Shown here piece after piece: positions 10,443-20,738 of a stretch of 64,000 nucleotides of DNA (positions within the stretch are counted from its first letter, which is position 1; the number at the start of each line of letters is the position of its first letter). Position numbers and translations under genes: made by a program. The stretch lies in the NCBI GenBank assembly GCA_022570795.1, contig JAKUDP010000009.1:372001-436000 (forward strand). Direction: 5' to 3'. The notes below the pieces were generated by a model that saw nothing but the letters and a program-made list of their open reading frames with translations, was not told the DNA's origin and did not search any database. The stretch is from Sphaerulina vaccinii. Its lineage: Eukaryota > Ascomycota > Dothideomycetes > Mycosphaerellales > Mycosphaerellaceae.

Positions 10443-13400
10443 ATGGATTCTCGAATGCCGCACGCTGGCAATGATGGATACGGGAACGCGAACAACGGTC
10501 TGTTTGCAGATAATCAACAGTTCTCACAATTTGACAATCTGTTCTCCAGTGGCAACAACTTTTCTACTTCCAACGATGCTAGCTGGGGCCTAAACGCCAG
10601 CGGATTCGATCAAGACCAGTCACGTGCCCAAAGTTCAGCCACGCCAAGCTGGCAGCAGAATGTCAACCATCTCTCTGCTCCACCAACTCAACATGGATTC
10701 GATGGCACATCGTCACCGTTCGGACGAGGTCTGAATCATGGTCCAGCGCCATACGCACAGCCGAACTTCGGAACTGCAACCGGCCCACAAACGTATCCTT
10801 ATCGGCAACAACAGTTCGATCCATCGCTGATCAATCAGGGAAACAATGGCCATGGCTACAATTCTCCTTTCACCTCTGCTGGCCAGGGCGCTGGGACCAT
10901 TGCTCCTCAGGCTCTCAACCAGACTCCGTACATGCCACAAAATGCTCAGGCTGTCTATCAGAACAGACCGGTAGCTACTCAACAGCAGCAGCCGCAGCTA
11001 CAGCAACAGCAACAGCCAGCACGCCGGATCACTCATGCTTCCTTTGCCAATGCTGTCCCCAAAGGTGCCGATGCAAACATGTTCAGCATCATCAACTTTG
11101 ATGAATTGTCCCGCACGACCAATTCGGAACGCATGGGAAATTATGTCAATGTTGGCAAAGAGCCTGTAGAGTGGGACATCACCAGGAGCGCTGTTCCTCC
11201 ATACGTTCCCAGGCGATCACGCAGCGAACTTCGAAAGCTTGCCGGCACCAATCAAAGTGCGCTGGCAAAAATTGGCAGGAAATCGAAGACGCTTACTTCC
11301 GTCAATACGAAGTCGTTGTCTGGTGAACAGATCAAGTACGAGCAGTCCTCCAGTGACGACTCTTCATCATCCGATGACGAATCAGGTTACTCCGACGACG
11401 CCGACGATTCTGATTCACCTCTTCCGGCCACTCGACCGGAGTCGCCCAAGGCTGGTGTTGAGTACGATGTCATCAAAGCTCTCTGGCGTAGCAAGCGAAA
11501 AGTGATCGACGGACCGACGATACGGCAGACCATGGCGGACTTTTGGGATATCATCAAGACCATACGCGACAGGTGGAAGGCGGATACAGCTGCACTGACA
11601 GATGCGGAGGTCAAGAAGAAGACTGGTGAATTGCCTTTGCTGAGGAGCCGGGTCAAAGATCAGCGCGAAATGGCAGAAGCTGCGTTCAGAGCTGCTTTCA
11701 AGCATGGCCATCGTGCTATCGTCGAACTGTAAGTGTTACCTCCCTCATCCCCTCGATTGTGCCCATTATCGTGAATCGTGCTTGGCAACAGCGGCGGCGG
11801 CGGCAGCGGCAGCGGCAGCATTGGATGGTGCAAAGCTGGTAAAGTTATTGTGTGCGAGACCTGGCGCCGAATGTGCTGGTCCATAGACTGTGCCGTCCTG
11901 TCAGTGTCTCGTGCAGCTGCTTATGCCTTGCCTATGCTTTGCGGCGGTGCCTACATAGCTTTGTCTCGACTCCAGCGATGTCCAGTTGGCTAGTGTAGCG
12001 CTGCACATCAGCATGGCCTAGCTTCAAGCAAAGACGTTGTATCAACATCGTACATAAGAGTCCTGACTGACTGTGATTCCCTGTAGACTCTCGGAGAACA
12101 TTCCGCTCGTCTTCGTTCTATACCAGTTCCTTGTCGATCGAATAAAGGCTGATGACCTGAATGGCTCTCTCTCACGCGTCATTCTGGAGCTGATGGCGGC
12201 GTTCACGACTTTGACACAAGACAAGGCCGAGAAGGTCCATCTCCAAAAAATTCTCCCACGTTTTGAGAAGAATGGCGATGCCAAGACCAAGTTCTGGGCA
12301 AAGAAGATCTTGTCGAACACAGATATCGCTACCAAGGAGGCTGCCGCCAAGGAACCAAAGAAGACTGACAAGCCCACGGACGATGCTGCGTCGACAGCGA
12401 AAACAGATCCGGTCAAGAAGGCAGGTCCGGAGCCCATCGCCGGTGTCAAGCGCGCAGCGTCTTCAAGCGCAGACGGAGGCGCTTCGAAGAAAGTTGCGAC
12501 CGTGACAGCTAAAGCCAATGGCGCCACCACAGCTGCACGGCTCACCGGCAGTGCTGCTACGAAGAATCTGAGCGAGACTGGCAAGTCAACCACTGCCGGT
12601 GCTGTGCCTATCAAGAAGACGGTAGTGGCTAAGCCTTCCAACTTCTTCTCGAGTTTGCAGTCAGCATCCAAGAAGCCTGGCACATCAAACGCAGAGAGGA
12701 TAGCTAAGCCTGTCGCTGCTAAGACCAACGGAGCAGCTGTGACAGCGACCGCAGCCAAACCCGCATTCTCTTTCGCCGAGACCATGGCTAATTTAGCCAA
12801 GCCTAAGAAGGAGGAGGTTAAGCCAGTAAAGCAAGAAGCGCCGGCGCGTCCAGAAGAGACACCGGAGGAGCGCACGAAGAGACTGCGTAAGGAGCAACGT
12901 CGCAAGCTGCACGTCTCATTCAAGACTGGAGAAGACCTTGTGGAAATTCGATATTTCACTCACGATCCCGACGAAGAAATTGATCACGACTCTAGCCAGA
13001 TGCGTGACATGACCGATGTTGGAGGTGAAGGAAGAATGCTCAAACAGAAGCATCAAATGATGGATCTCGACGACGACGACGACGACACCACTGACGAAGA
13101 AGTGAAGCTCGCGGAGCTCCGTGCGCCATCGCAGATTGACTTCAGCGTAATGCCGAGAGAAGAAATTGAGAGAAATTATGCTCCTTATGGTGGTGGAAAC
13201 ATGCAGCCGGTCTCACCTGAGCGTGCTAAGCGAGAGCAGTATGAAAATAACACGCTCATGGTGTTCTATACCAACCCCAATGAGATCCCGCCCAATCCTA
13301 AGGAACCTGAAAATCCATACAACAGCGATCAGGAAGGCCTCTTCAAGCCATTCGGCCCACCAGAGGAGAACACATTGTGGGCAATTCGTGCGCGCGAAGT

Positions 13401-13809
13401 TGCTGCACGGCGCAACCACATGCAGTATCAGCCACATCCTGTCGCACCACAGCCGCCTCCTGGCTTCGGTTTCTCGCAAACACAGGCGCAGCAGCAACCG
13501 GATATCGGAGCCATACTTGCAAGTCTACAAGCGGTCAGTCAGCAGGCTGGTCCAGTAGCATACGCACCACATCACATGGGTGCCAACAACTTCCACACAC
13601 CTCCACCGCCGCCGCCACAGCCGCCTGCTGCTCTGCCTGCGAATCTCGACATCGCAGCTATCTTGGCGCAAATCCAGCAACCACAACAGCAGGTCCAAGG
13701 ATATCAAGGGCAAGCCGTACAGGCTCCCAATTATCGCACCAAAGTATGCAAGTTTTATCAGTCAGGCAAGTGCGATAAAGGAGATGCTTGCAATTATCTC
13801 CATCAATGA
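10443..13809 (+). CDS. PNUTS/Ppn1-like PP1-binding factor with TFIIS-N-like region and CCCH finger
   Basis: Exons 10443-11728 and 12087-13809, joined in phase across a 358-nt intron, give 1002 residues. The first 340 residues are Asn/Gln/Pro-rich with a polyQ tract. Residues about 338-500 form a helical TFIIS-N/LEDGF-like domain (start GVEYDVIKALW). A Lys/Ala-rich linker follows. A KLHVSF motif (702-707) with a downstream aromatic EIRYF (715-719) matches the RVxF plus phi-phi way in which PNUTS docks on protein phosphatase 1. A Pro/Gln-rich region leads to a C-terminal CCCH zinc finger (978-1002, C-x6-C-x5-C-x3-H). This order (TFIIS-N, RVxF, CCCH) is that of metazoan PNUTS; related fungal proteins are Ppn1 and Ref2 of the cleavage and polyadenylation machinery. 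The assignment rests on architecture plus motif. PP1 targeting to transcription termination is inference. Confidence 0.75.
11729..12086 (+). other. Unusually long intron of the PNUTS-like gene
   Basis: The donor is GTAAGT after codon 428 (phase 2) and the acceptor is CTGTAG, with CTGAC branch-like motifs just upstream. At 358 nt it is several times longer than most other introns in the window. It contains a short GGC/GCA trinucleotide run at about 11791-11820. No internal exon with a continuing domain is visible. Confidence 0.7.
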
Positions 13810-14183
13810 GTCAATGAGGGAAGTCGCAGAGAGGGTCTTTCAGCGCACGTATGCAGATGGAAAAGACTTTTAGCTGGGATGCTATGAGACTTGGTGGTAC
13901 TGATAGGCCATGATATTTTGCAGCGCATGCCGGCCACATGTCGAAAGCATTAGATGATTAACATAGCTAAGCCAGCTAAGCCAGCTAACGAAGAATATCC
14001 GAGCTGAACTTTACCTGTATCGTGCTTTGGCAATCGCGCTTGACTGATTTGCTGTGTGGCTACCATTCCCAGAGAATGCACCTGCATCCTGCAAGGAAGA
14101 TTGAACTACTTCCGTTCGAAACGATCCTGATTCGAACAGTTCACACTGCACCTAGAATCCTAGTATCCCCTCTTCTCCTCATC
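13810..14183. other. Intergenic region downstream of the PNUTS-like gene
   Basis: About 370 bases between two plus-strand genes. It contains a short taagccagc tandem near 13969-13988 and otherwise nothing I recognise. It should include the 3' end of the upstream gene and the promoter of the aspartic peptidase locus. Confidence 0.35.
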
Positions 14184-15801
14184 ATGACGATCGAAGGCAT
14201 CAAGACCGTGTATCAACAGAAGCACAACCTGCCCTCGACTTACCAGAACTTCGCGCACGATCATCCTCACGACCATCCTCACGATCATACAGCAACTCCA
14301 GCAGGCGCAAAGAAAGCAGCGATTCCAAGCACGAGCATGAAGATGGCACTTCCAACGAGTTCAGTGAAAGCAGCAGATACGGCGCATGCCATGCCTTTGC
14401 AAGGTCTCCACAAAGTGAAAATGGTTCGCAACCCTCAATATGTTCCTAAAGGAACTGGCGACCTCGCTGGAGTTTGTCGGAAGTTCGAAATCACGCCAAC
14501 ATTGCCCACGCCATTCACTATGATTCACACCATGGTAGACAACACTGGCCAAGCTTTCAACAACGCCGGACAAGCTATCGCAGGTGTTTTCACACCGAAA
14601 GGTAGCAGTGCCACACAGACCAGTCACCCACGAATGGTCACTCGAATGGTGAAGAAGCCTGACTCAACGGGCAAGATCGGTCATGTTGATGCAACAGATA
14701 TACAAAACGACTCCGAATACCTGGCACCAGTGAGCATTGGCACTCCCCAGCAGACATTCAATCTCAATTTCGATACAGGATCATCTGATTTGTGGCTTTG
14801 GTCTACTCTTCTACCTGCAGATGTGAAGAGCAGAGGACAGCAGACCGGGCACTCCATTTTCGATCCCACGAAGAGCAGTACCTAGAAGGATTCCGGTGGC
14901 CAGTCCTGGCAGATCCAGTATGGAGATGGATCAACAGCTGGAGGTACCGTTGGCACCGACAACGTGACAATTGGTGGACTATGTGTTGAGGGACAGAGTG
15001 TCGAGCTGGCGAAAAATCTCGCGCAGTCTTTCGAACAGAGCGAAGGAGATGGTCTCCTCGGTCTTGCATTCGTGAGTCTTAGCAAATGAACAGCTGGATG
15101 ACCTAGCTGATTATGATCAGGGAAGTATCAATACAGTAAAGCCACGGCCTGTGCATACGCCGGTTGAGAATATGATGGCACAGTCCGACATACCCAGTGA
15201 CAGTGAGCTGTTCTCGTGCTATCTGACGAGCAGCAAGGACAGTGAACCAGATTGTTATACCTTCGGCTACATCGACTCCGATCTGGTCAAAGGTCGACCG
15301 ATCTACTACACCTCAGTCGACAATTCTCAGGGATTCTGGAGCGTGCAGTCCACTTCGGTGGTCATCAACGGCAACAAGATCCCGCTTGCAGGCAATACGG
15401 CCATCATGGACACCGGAACCACTCTGAGGTATGGCTGATCTGTCCTTGTGTCATATATTGGCCTATCGCTGACATATAACAGTCTCATCGATGACTCCAC
15501 GTGCAAGAACATATATGCAGCTGTGCCCGGTTCACGCTACGATAACGACCAGGGCGGATTCATCTTTCCCAGCTCTGCCAAGCTACCGGTAGTGAGCTTT
15601 GCCATTGGTGATCAGCAATTCACTCTCCACAAGAGTGATATTGCGTTCGCGGACATTGGTGGTGGCATGACATATGGCGGAATTCAGTCCCGTGGCAACA
15701 TGACGTTCTCAATCTACGGCGGCACACATCTGAAAGGAATGTATGCCATCTTCGATCAAGGAAGAAAGCAGTTCGGATTTGTCCAAAAGCCTGATGCGTG
15801 A
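14184..15801 (+). pseudogene. Pepsin-like aspartic peptidase (family A1) interrupted by an in-frame TAG
   Basis: Three exons: 14184-15071, 15121-15428 and 15483-15801, with introns of 49 and 54 nt, both in phase. Both catalytic motifs are present: DTGSSDLWLW (Asp at codon 197) and DTGTTL in the second lobe. The flap motif QYGDGS is also present. At codon 234 (14883-14885) the frame has TAG directly after FDPTKSST, a position where homologous peptidases often have Trp, so a single G-to-A change of TGG would explain it. Reading continues correctly after it for the whole rest of the enzyme. No plausible intron removes the stop, as the nearest GT..AG pairs span under 40 nt. The N-terminus has no clear signal peptide and carries a His/Asp/Pro repeat (HDHPHDHPHDH), unlike typical secreted relatives. 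Either a recent pseudogene, a sequencing error or a readthrough case. Confidence 0.75.
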
Positions 15802-15902
15802 GCATGGTGTGTGTCGAGACATACTTGGTAGTCGATGGAAGATCAATGGTACCTAGATTCGGGCAGCTAGATAGATTGAATATTTATGAGAAGTTGTGGC
15901 TC

Positions 15903-18653
15903 TCACGACCAGCCGGAAAGTGAAGGTGGTCTTTCACCTACATCCCAGGCTGAAGGTTCGGAGCCCATGTCGAACACTAGAGAGCCACCTTGACTGAGCT
16001 CTTCGTGGCTCAACCAGCTTCTGTTGTGGTTCTGCCCGTTGAAGGTGATGGACTGAGGGTAGTAATTGGTCTCGGAGAGTCCTGGCGCCGAGATTTGGAG
16101 GGTCGTCTGTCGCGTGGTATTGGTGAACAGCTTCAGCTTGAGTGATGAGAAACGAGGAGCGCCTAGTAAGTAGACGGGTTGTGCGGCGACAGGAAACTGT
16201 GGAATGTCAGTAATGCTCAACGATAAAACTGCAAGTTACTCACGATGCCGATCAGATTGAAGGTAAGCCAGCTAGGCAGAGCACCTCCATCAATGTTTCC
16301 TGGGTATCCATTTCTCTTGTCCGAGTAGAATGAGTCGACAGTCGCTCTCGTCTGGTTTGCCGTTTTCCATTGATGCTTTGGCACATAGTTATATAGAAAT
16401 GGCGTCAGAAAAGAGGGCTCATTGCCCGGGTTGAACAGTGCACTGCCAGCATCGTTGTTCGCGCCTACGGAAGTGCCAAATCCTGGTAGAAAGCTTACGT
16501 CAAGCCTCTGCACAAACGTCTCGTCCCCGCCCATAAGTTCGATGATCTTGCTCATATCGTGAGGAGCAGCAGAGAATGCTGTCTCCCATACTTTTGCCTC
16601 GTAGATGTCGTCCGCCCAGCCACAGCCACCACAGCTCAGAGGGTTGTATGCGGTGTAATTCCAGTTGCCATCGCTGTTTCGGGCTGCTGGAAAGCCTGTG
16701 AACGTGGTATTTGACGACGAATTCGAAATTGAAGGTATGAACAGAGATGTGTTCGCGTCTTTACTCCACTGGTTCTGCCACCAATCTGATCGATCCCGGA
16801 AATGGGCAATTTGTGCTGTGTCGTTGGAGAGCGTCTGAGCCATGCTATATATCGCAAAGTCGTTCTGAGAGTACTCGACGCCACGTGATATGCTTCTAGT
16901 GTGGTTGCGTGTGATGTAGCCGAGAGTTAGATAGTCCCCGATGGCACCTCTTCCTTCTTTCGTAGCTCCATCAAACGCTGCAGTGTCGGCGTTGTGGATC
17001 GGCTCCTCGAATGCATCGTTGAGTACTGCTTTGAAAGCTTCTTGCCAGTCTATATCTTCGGCTAGCTCACCTCCATCCTTAATATAAGCATCAGTGAGGA
17101 CCATATCCGCGTGAGTACCACCTTGTACTCTCCCGTTCCAGTCGGCAATCCGTCCAGCTGGGAGGAAGCCTTCCACAGTGAAGATGGAGATGAGGCCTTT
17201 GAGCACACGAGAGTATGTCTCTGTGTAAAGCAGGTGATACAATGGTAGAAGTGTCCGGTAAGTGTCCCACAGAGTATAATGATCGTCAAAGTACGGGATG
17301 CCTTCGTAGCCAATCGGACTCTCGCCAGTCTTGTCAGCGGGCATAAGACCTGTCTGATATAAGGCAGTATAGAGCATTCGCTTTAGCGTGGTGTTGCTGC
17401 TGGTCGCAGATCCGTCGTCTACTACCTCTATGGTAGCCAAAATCTGCTCCTCCCACTCAGCTCGAGACTGCTCAACGACATCTTCGAACTCCAAATCCAT
17501 AGGAAGTTCCTTTGCCGAATTGAGACAAGCCTGGTCGTGGGAAACATACGAGATGCCAACCCTGGATATAACCTCTCGAGGAGCTGATACATTGTTTGCA
17601 GTAGGCATCCAGCTGAAGATTGCTCCAATGCCCATGCCATTCCCGGAGGATGAAGCAAGCTCGTTATAAGACCTTGGTATTGGCCGGTTTGCGAATGCTG
17701 GCGGTAACGCCGGGCTATATGGCCATGAGATGGTGCCTGCTCCCGAAACATGGTCTCCGCTATTCTGCGTCACGTACGCATTCGTGAGCTCCATATTGGT
17801 AACACTGAAGTTACCGCAGAAGAACAGAGTGTGCGCATGGGGCTGGCTCCATCCTCCAATGTATGTTGCCTACAGATAGAAGTGTGTAAGTCAGCAATTG
17901 TCTTAGAAGGTCGACTTATACACATGAGTTTCGTACCGATCCAAAGTACGAAGGCTGGCCATTTCCCGAAGTGCGAGTATGCAATGCACCATGAGAGAAT
18001 CTCTGCGAGTATGCTTGCGTTCCATATCCTGGCAAGACGTGGGTCAAATCCACAAGAACATGTGCATCTTCTGTCGTTGCTGCATGCCCAGCTCCTGCAT
18101 GTTGATCCAGAGTATCGACACTAGCATTGCTCGAGTATGAAGAAGGGAACGTATACTTCAGGAGGCCAGCATGTCGTGAGCTAGTGATATCCACTTCAAT
18201 ACCATTCAGCAAGACGGTCCTGAAGTGTCCAACACTGGCGGTCTCGTGCTCCAAGCTTCGATTCTGCCAATAGGTCGTGTTATCCGCCAGATTGATGCCA
18301 TGGAGATCTCCGAAGAGCGGCATCTGTGATATCAGTCCGTAGGTTGGAACTCCTCCAGTCCCGCTCACATGTGTCATCGAGATGCCAGTGACATTTCCCA
18401 GAGGAGTATATCCAGCGTTGCAATCGACAGCTGTGCCATTAGGTATCCCGAGATATGAAGTGTCTATGCCTGACTTCACAAGACCCCAAGGTCGTGCTGC
18501 TCCTGGGAAAGAGTTGCCAGATGCTATGGCAGAGCCTACTATTGAGCCAACTGTTCCAATTAGAGGGTCGACATAATCTGCAAGGCGTGAGCTCTGTTGA
18601 CCAAGCGCAAGCTGAAAAGCCAAAGCTGCCAGCCACGGCCAGGAACTTGACAT
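15903..18653 (-). CDS. Secreted GH92 alpha-mannosidase
   Basis: Reverse-strand exons 18653-17937, 17869-16244 and 16196-15903, with introns of 67 and 47 nt in phase 0, give 878 residues. An N-terminal signal peptide ends near residue 18 (hydrophobic LAALAFQLALG). GH92 signatures in order: YVDPLIGTVG, GNSFPGAARPWG, MTHVSGTGG, WDTYRTLLPLYHLL, YEAKVWETAFSAAPHDM (with the Glu expected for the catalytic acid), GGDETFVQRLD, GNEPSFLTPFLYNY and NIDGGALPSW. The last aligns with the general-base region, where one of the usual paired Asp residues is replaced. There are many N-glycosylation sequons. GH92 enzymes are Ca-dependent exo-mannosidases acting mostly on alpha-1,2-linked mannose; here secreted or wall-linked trimming is likely. 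It converges with the peptidase locus (101 bases between the ends) and diverges from the SH3 gene. Confidence 0.9.
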
Positions 18654-19332
18654 CTCGACAGTTGATATCGACAGAGAGGCAAAGAGACAAGAAAAGTTCT
18701 TACGGCGATGAAATGCCTACCCTACCATTGCGATATTGTCCTCCACTTCGGTACTTGGAGAAGGTTTCTCTATTGACCCGGTCTCGGCTGATTCTCGTCT
18801 CCCCATGGGCACGTCTTTGGCGGGATCTGCATTATTGGAATGCTCAGAGGTCGAAGTACAAGAAGAATGACTTGCTGGAAGTCACGAACATGGATGAAAA
18901 AGATGATAGAAGATAGAAGTGGAGAGGTGGAGAGATGCGATGCAGGGCCACTCACTCAAATGGTCTTCCGAGAAGGACTTCCGAGCTTTCACTGCTCGCC
19001 CAAGGTGCCGTGAGGGTAGGGTATGGCGCTGCTTTCTCGAGGCTGTCGTCCACTTATTCTGATGGTTCCCGTGGAGGATCTTGGTGTGACTGTGCGCAGT
19101 GCATACTGCGATGCAGCAGTTGTTCTCGTGATAGATACATAGTGAAGTTGATGTGTTGATGCAGAGCTGCGCCTCAACAGACGTCAGCTAAGTTCTTGAA
19201 ACGCTCGTACCTGAGCGATCTCTTGACTCTCTTCTCTCTGGGTACCTCCCACGCCCATCCTCGACAACTCCCTTGACTGCCCTGTCTCTCGCGAGGAATA
19301 GCGCTGATACAGTCTCGGCCGTAATTCTTGCC
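18654..19332. promoter_or_regulatory. Divergent intergenic region between GH92 and the SH3 protein gene
   Basis: About 680 bases separating a reverse-strand start at 18653 from a plus-strand start at 19333, so both promoters should lie here. CT-rich tracts near 19215-19275 resemble a leader for the plus-strand gene. Open frames in the interval have no family features, and I see no RNA gene. Confidence 0.4.
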
Positions 19333-20177
19333 ATGGGTGCCGCAGAAGAGATGCAGACCGCAATGGTCAACCGCTCCATTCGAACTATCAAAGCTGTGGG
19401 TTTACACCGAAGGGACGCCATGGGCAAGACTGACTTGGTGACAGGAACTCGAATACCTCTGCGATGCATCCGTAATCAGCCCCCAGACACTCAACGACCT
19501 CCTACAAAAGATTCCATCACAGACTGCTCTTCATGCGCCAATCAGTGTGGGAGCATTACCTTCAGCGGTCGATGCTGCCAGAGCACAACAAGTACCGCCT
19601 ACAGAGCCTATGGCCAACTTGAACGTCAATGGAAACGGCACGCATAACGAGAAGGCCGAGTTCTACCAGCCGACGCATACACCACAACCACCACCTCCAG
19701 CGTATAACACACCACCTCCGCCAGCCGCGAACTGGCCTCCACTTGCGCAAGCCACTGCGCTTTATGCCTACACATCTACAGACGCTGGTGATCTCGAACT
19801 CCAGCCTAATGACCACATAACTGTCACGGAATATATGAATGCGGAATGGTGGAAAGGAAAATCGTCTCGAACTGGGCACGAGGGTATCTTCCCGCGCTCA
19901 TATGTTAAAGTCATTGATGAGAAGGGTGGACCTCCTGCGCCTGACTACTCGAACAACTACGGCAACGCTCCACTTGAGACGAGTCAGATGGGCAACGGAG
20001 AAGGCAAAGTGCCTGGAAAAGGCCAGGAGATGGGTAAGCATATTCCTCTTGTAAATCTTCACACTTCACACACTGACCATATCTGCAGGCAAGAAATTCG
20101 GGAAGAAGCTCGGCAACGCAGCTATCTTCGGTGCTGGAGCGACGATCGGTGGCAATATTGTCAACTCCATCTTCTAG
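19333..20177 (+). CDS. Lsb1/Pin3-like SH3 protein (Las17/WASP binding)
   Basis: Exons 19333-19395, 19445-20033 and 20089-20177, with introns of 49 and 55 nt, give 246 residues. The N-terminal MVNRSIRTIKAELEYLCD and following helical segment are typical of fungal Lsb1-like proteins. A PPPAY motif (about 104-108) within a Pro-rich stretch is a candidate WW/Rsp5-binding PY site. The SH3 domain is at about 126-178 (ALYAY, with Ala where Asp is usual; DLELQPND; EWWKG; GIFPRSYVKV). A basic then Gly-rich tail (KKFGKKLGNAAIFGAGATIGGNIVN) ends the protein. In yeast, Lsb1 and Lsb2/Pin3 bind Las17 and regulate actin assembly. An upstream ATG choice (19333 versus 19351 or 19363) is open, as all are in frame. 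Confidence 0.82.
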
Positions 20178-20738
20178 GCTTCGACGTTGTATGTGTTCAG
20201 GAGGGCGTTTGGAAGGTCTTGTCACGTAGGGATGTACCTAATGGTTACGAGCTAACGCCGGCGAGCGTGAAGCTACAGTATGCATATGCATTGGAATAGA
20301 ATGAACGGCCTGATCAGATCAATCGTCTCCATTGTCTCTCTGTCTACCGTGAGCAAAGGTGCTGTGGTTGTTATGCGACTGGTTAGTGAATGGGTAGCTA
20401 ATTCACATGCGGCTCGTTCCTTCCTTCAACGTCAGATTCGCTGACCCTTGACACTTCTCGAACTTCTGCTTGCACATCTTACTTTCTCCCTCTCCACACC
20501 TCCTTCCTCGCCATCCAACACTTCAACACGCGCCGTTTTACACGACTTCATCTACCAATCGATCGTACTAACCGACAAACACGTCCAAAACATCGCAACA
20601 CACGCGTCAAGCTGCGAAACACGCGTCAGATCGAGAATTATCTGGACCGCTCTTCAGGACTATCGCCGTACTAGGCGCAAATAGTCGCGCTGCGATACTA
20701 CTCACCACAACATACCCACACCAAGTTGATTGCCCAGC
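20178..20738. promoter_or_regulatory. Intergenic region and CT-rich leader before the ISWI gene
   Basis: About 560 bases between two plus-strand genes. A strongly pyrimidine-rich run at about 20455-20515, followed by ACA/CAA-rich sequence up to the start codon, looks like the transcription start and leader of the ISWI gene. The left part is the 3' end of the SH3 gene. No other feature is evident. Confidence 0.45.

Noticed and set aside
12042..12959. 305-codon reverse-strand open frame
   Set aside because: It lies entirely antisense to the second PNUTS-like exon, and its Ala/Val/Ser-rich composition mirrors the Lys/Ala-rich linker on the coding strand.
14022..14183. Upstream in-frame extension of the aspartic peptidase
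   Set aside because: It begins at a non-ATG codon, and the one ATG in it gives no signal peptide; the ATG at 14184 is the simpler start.
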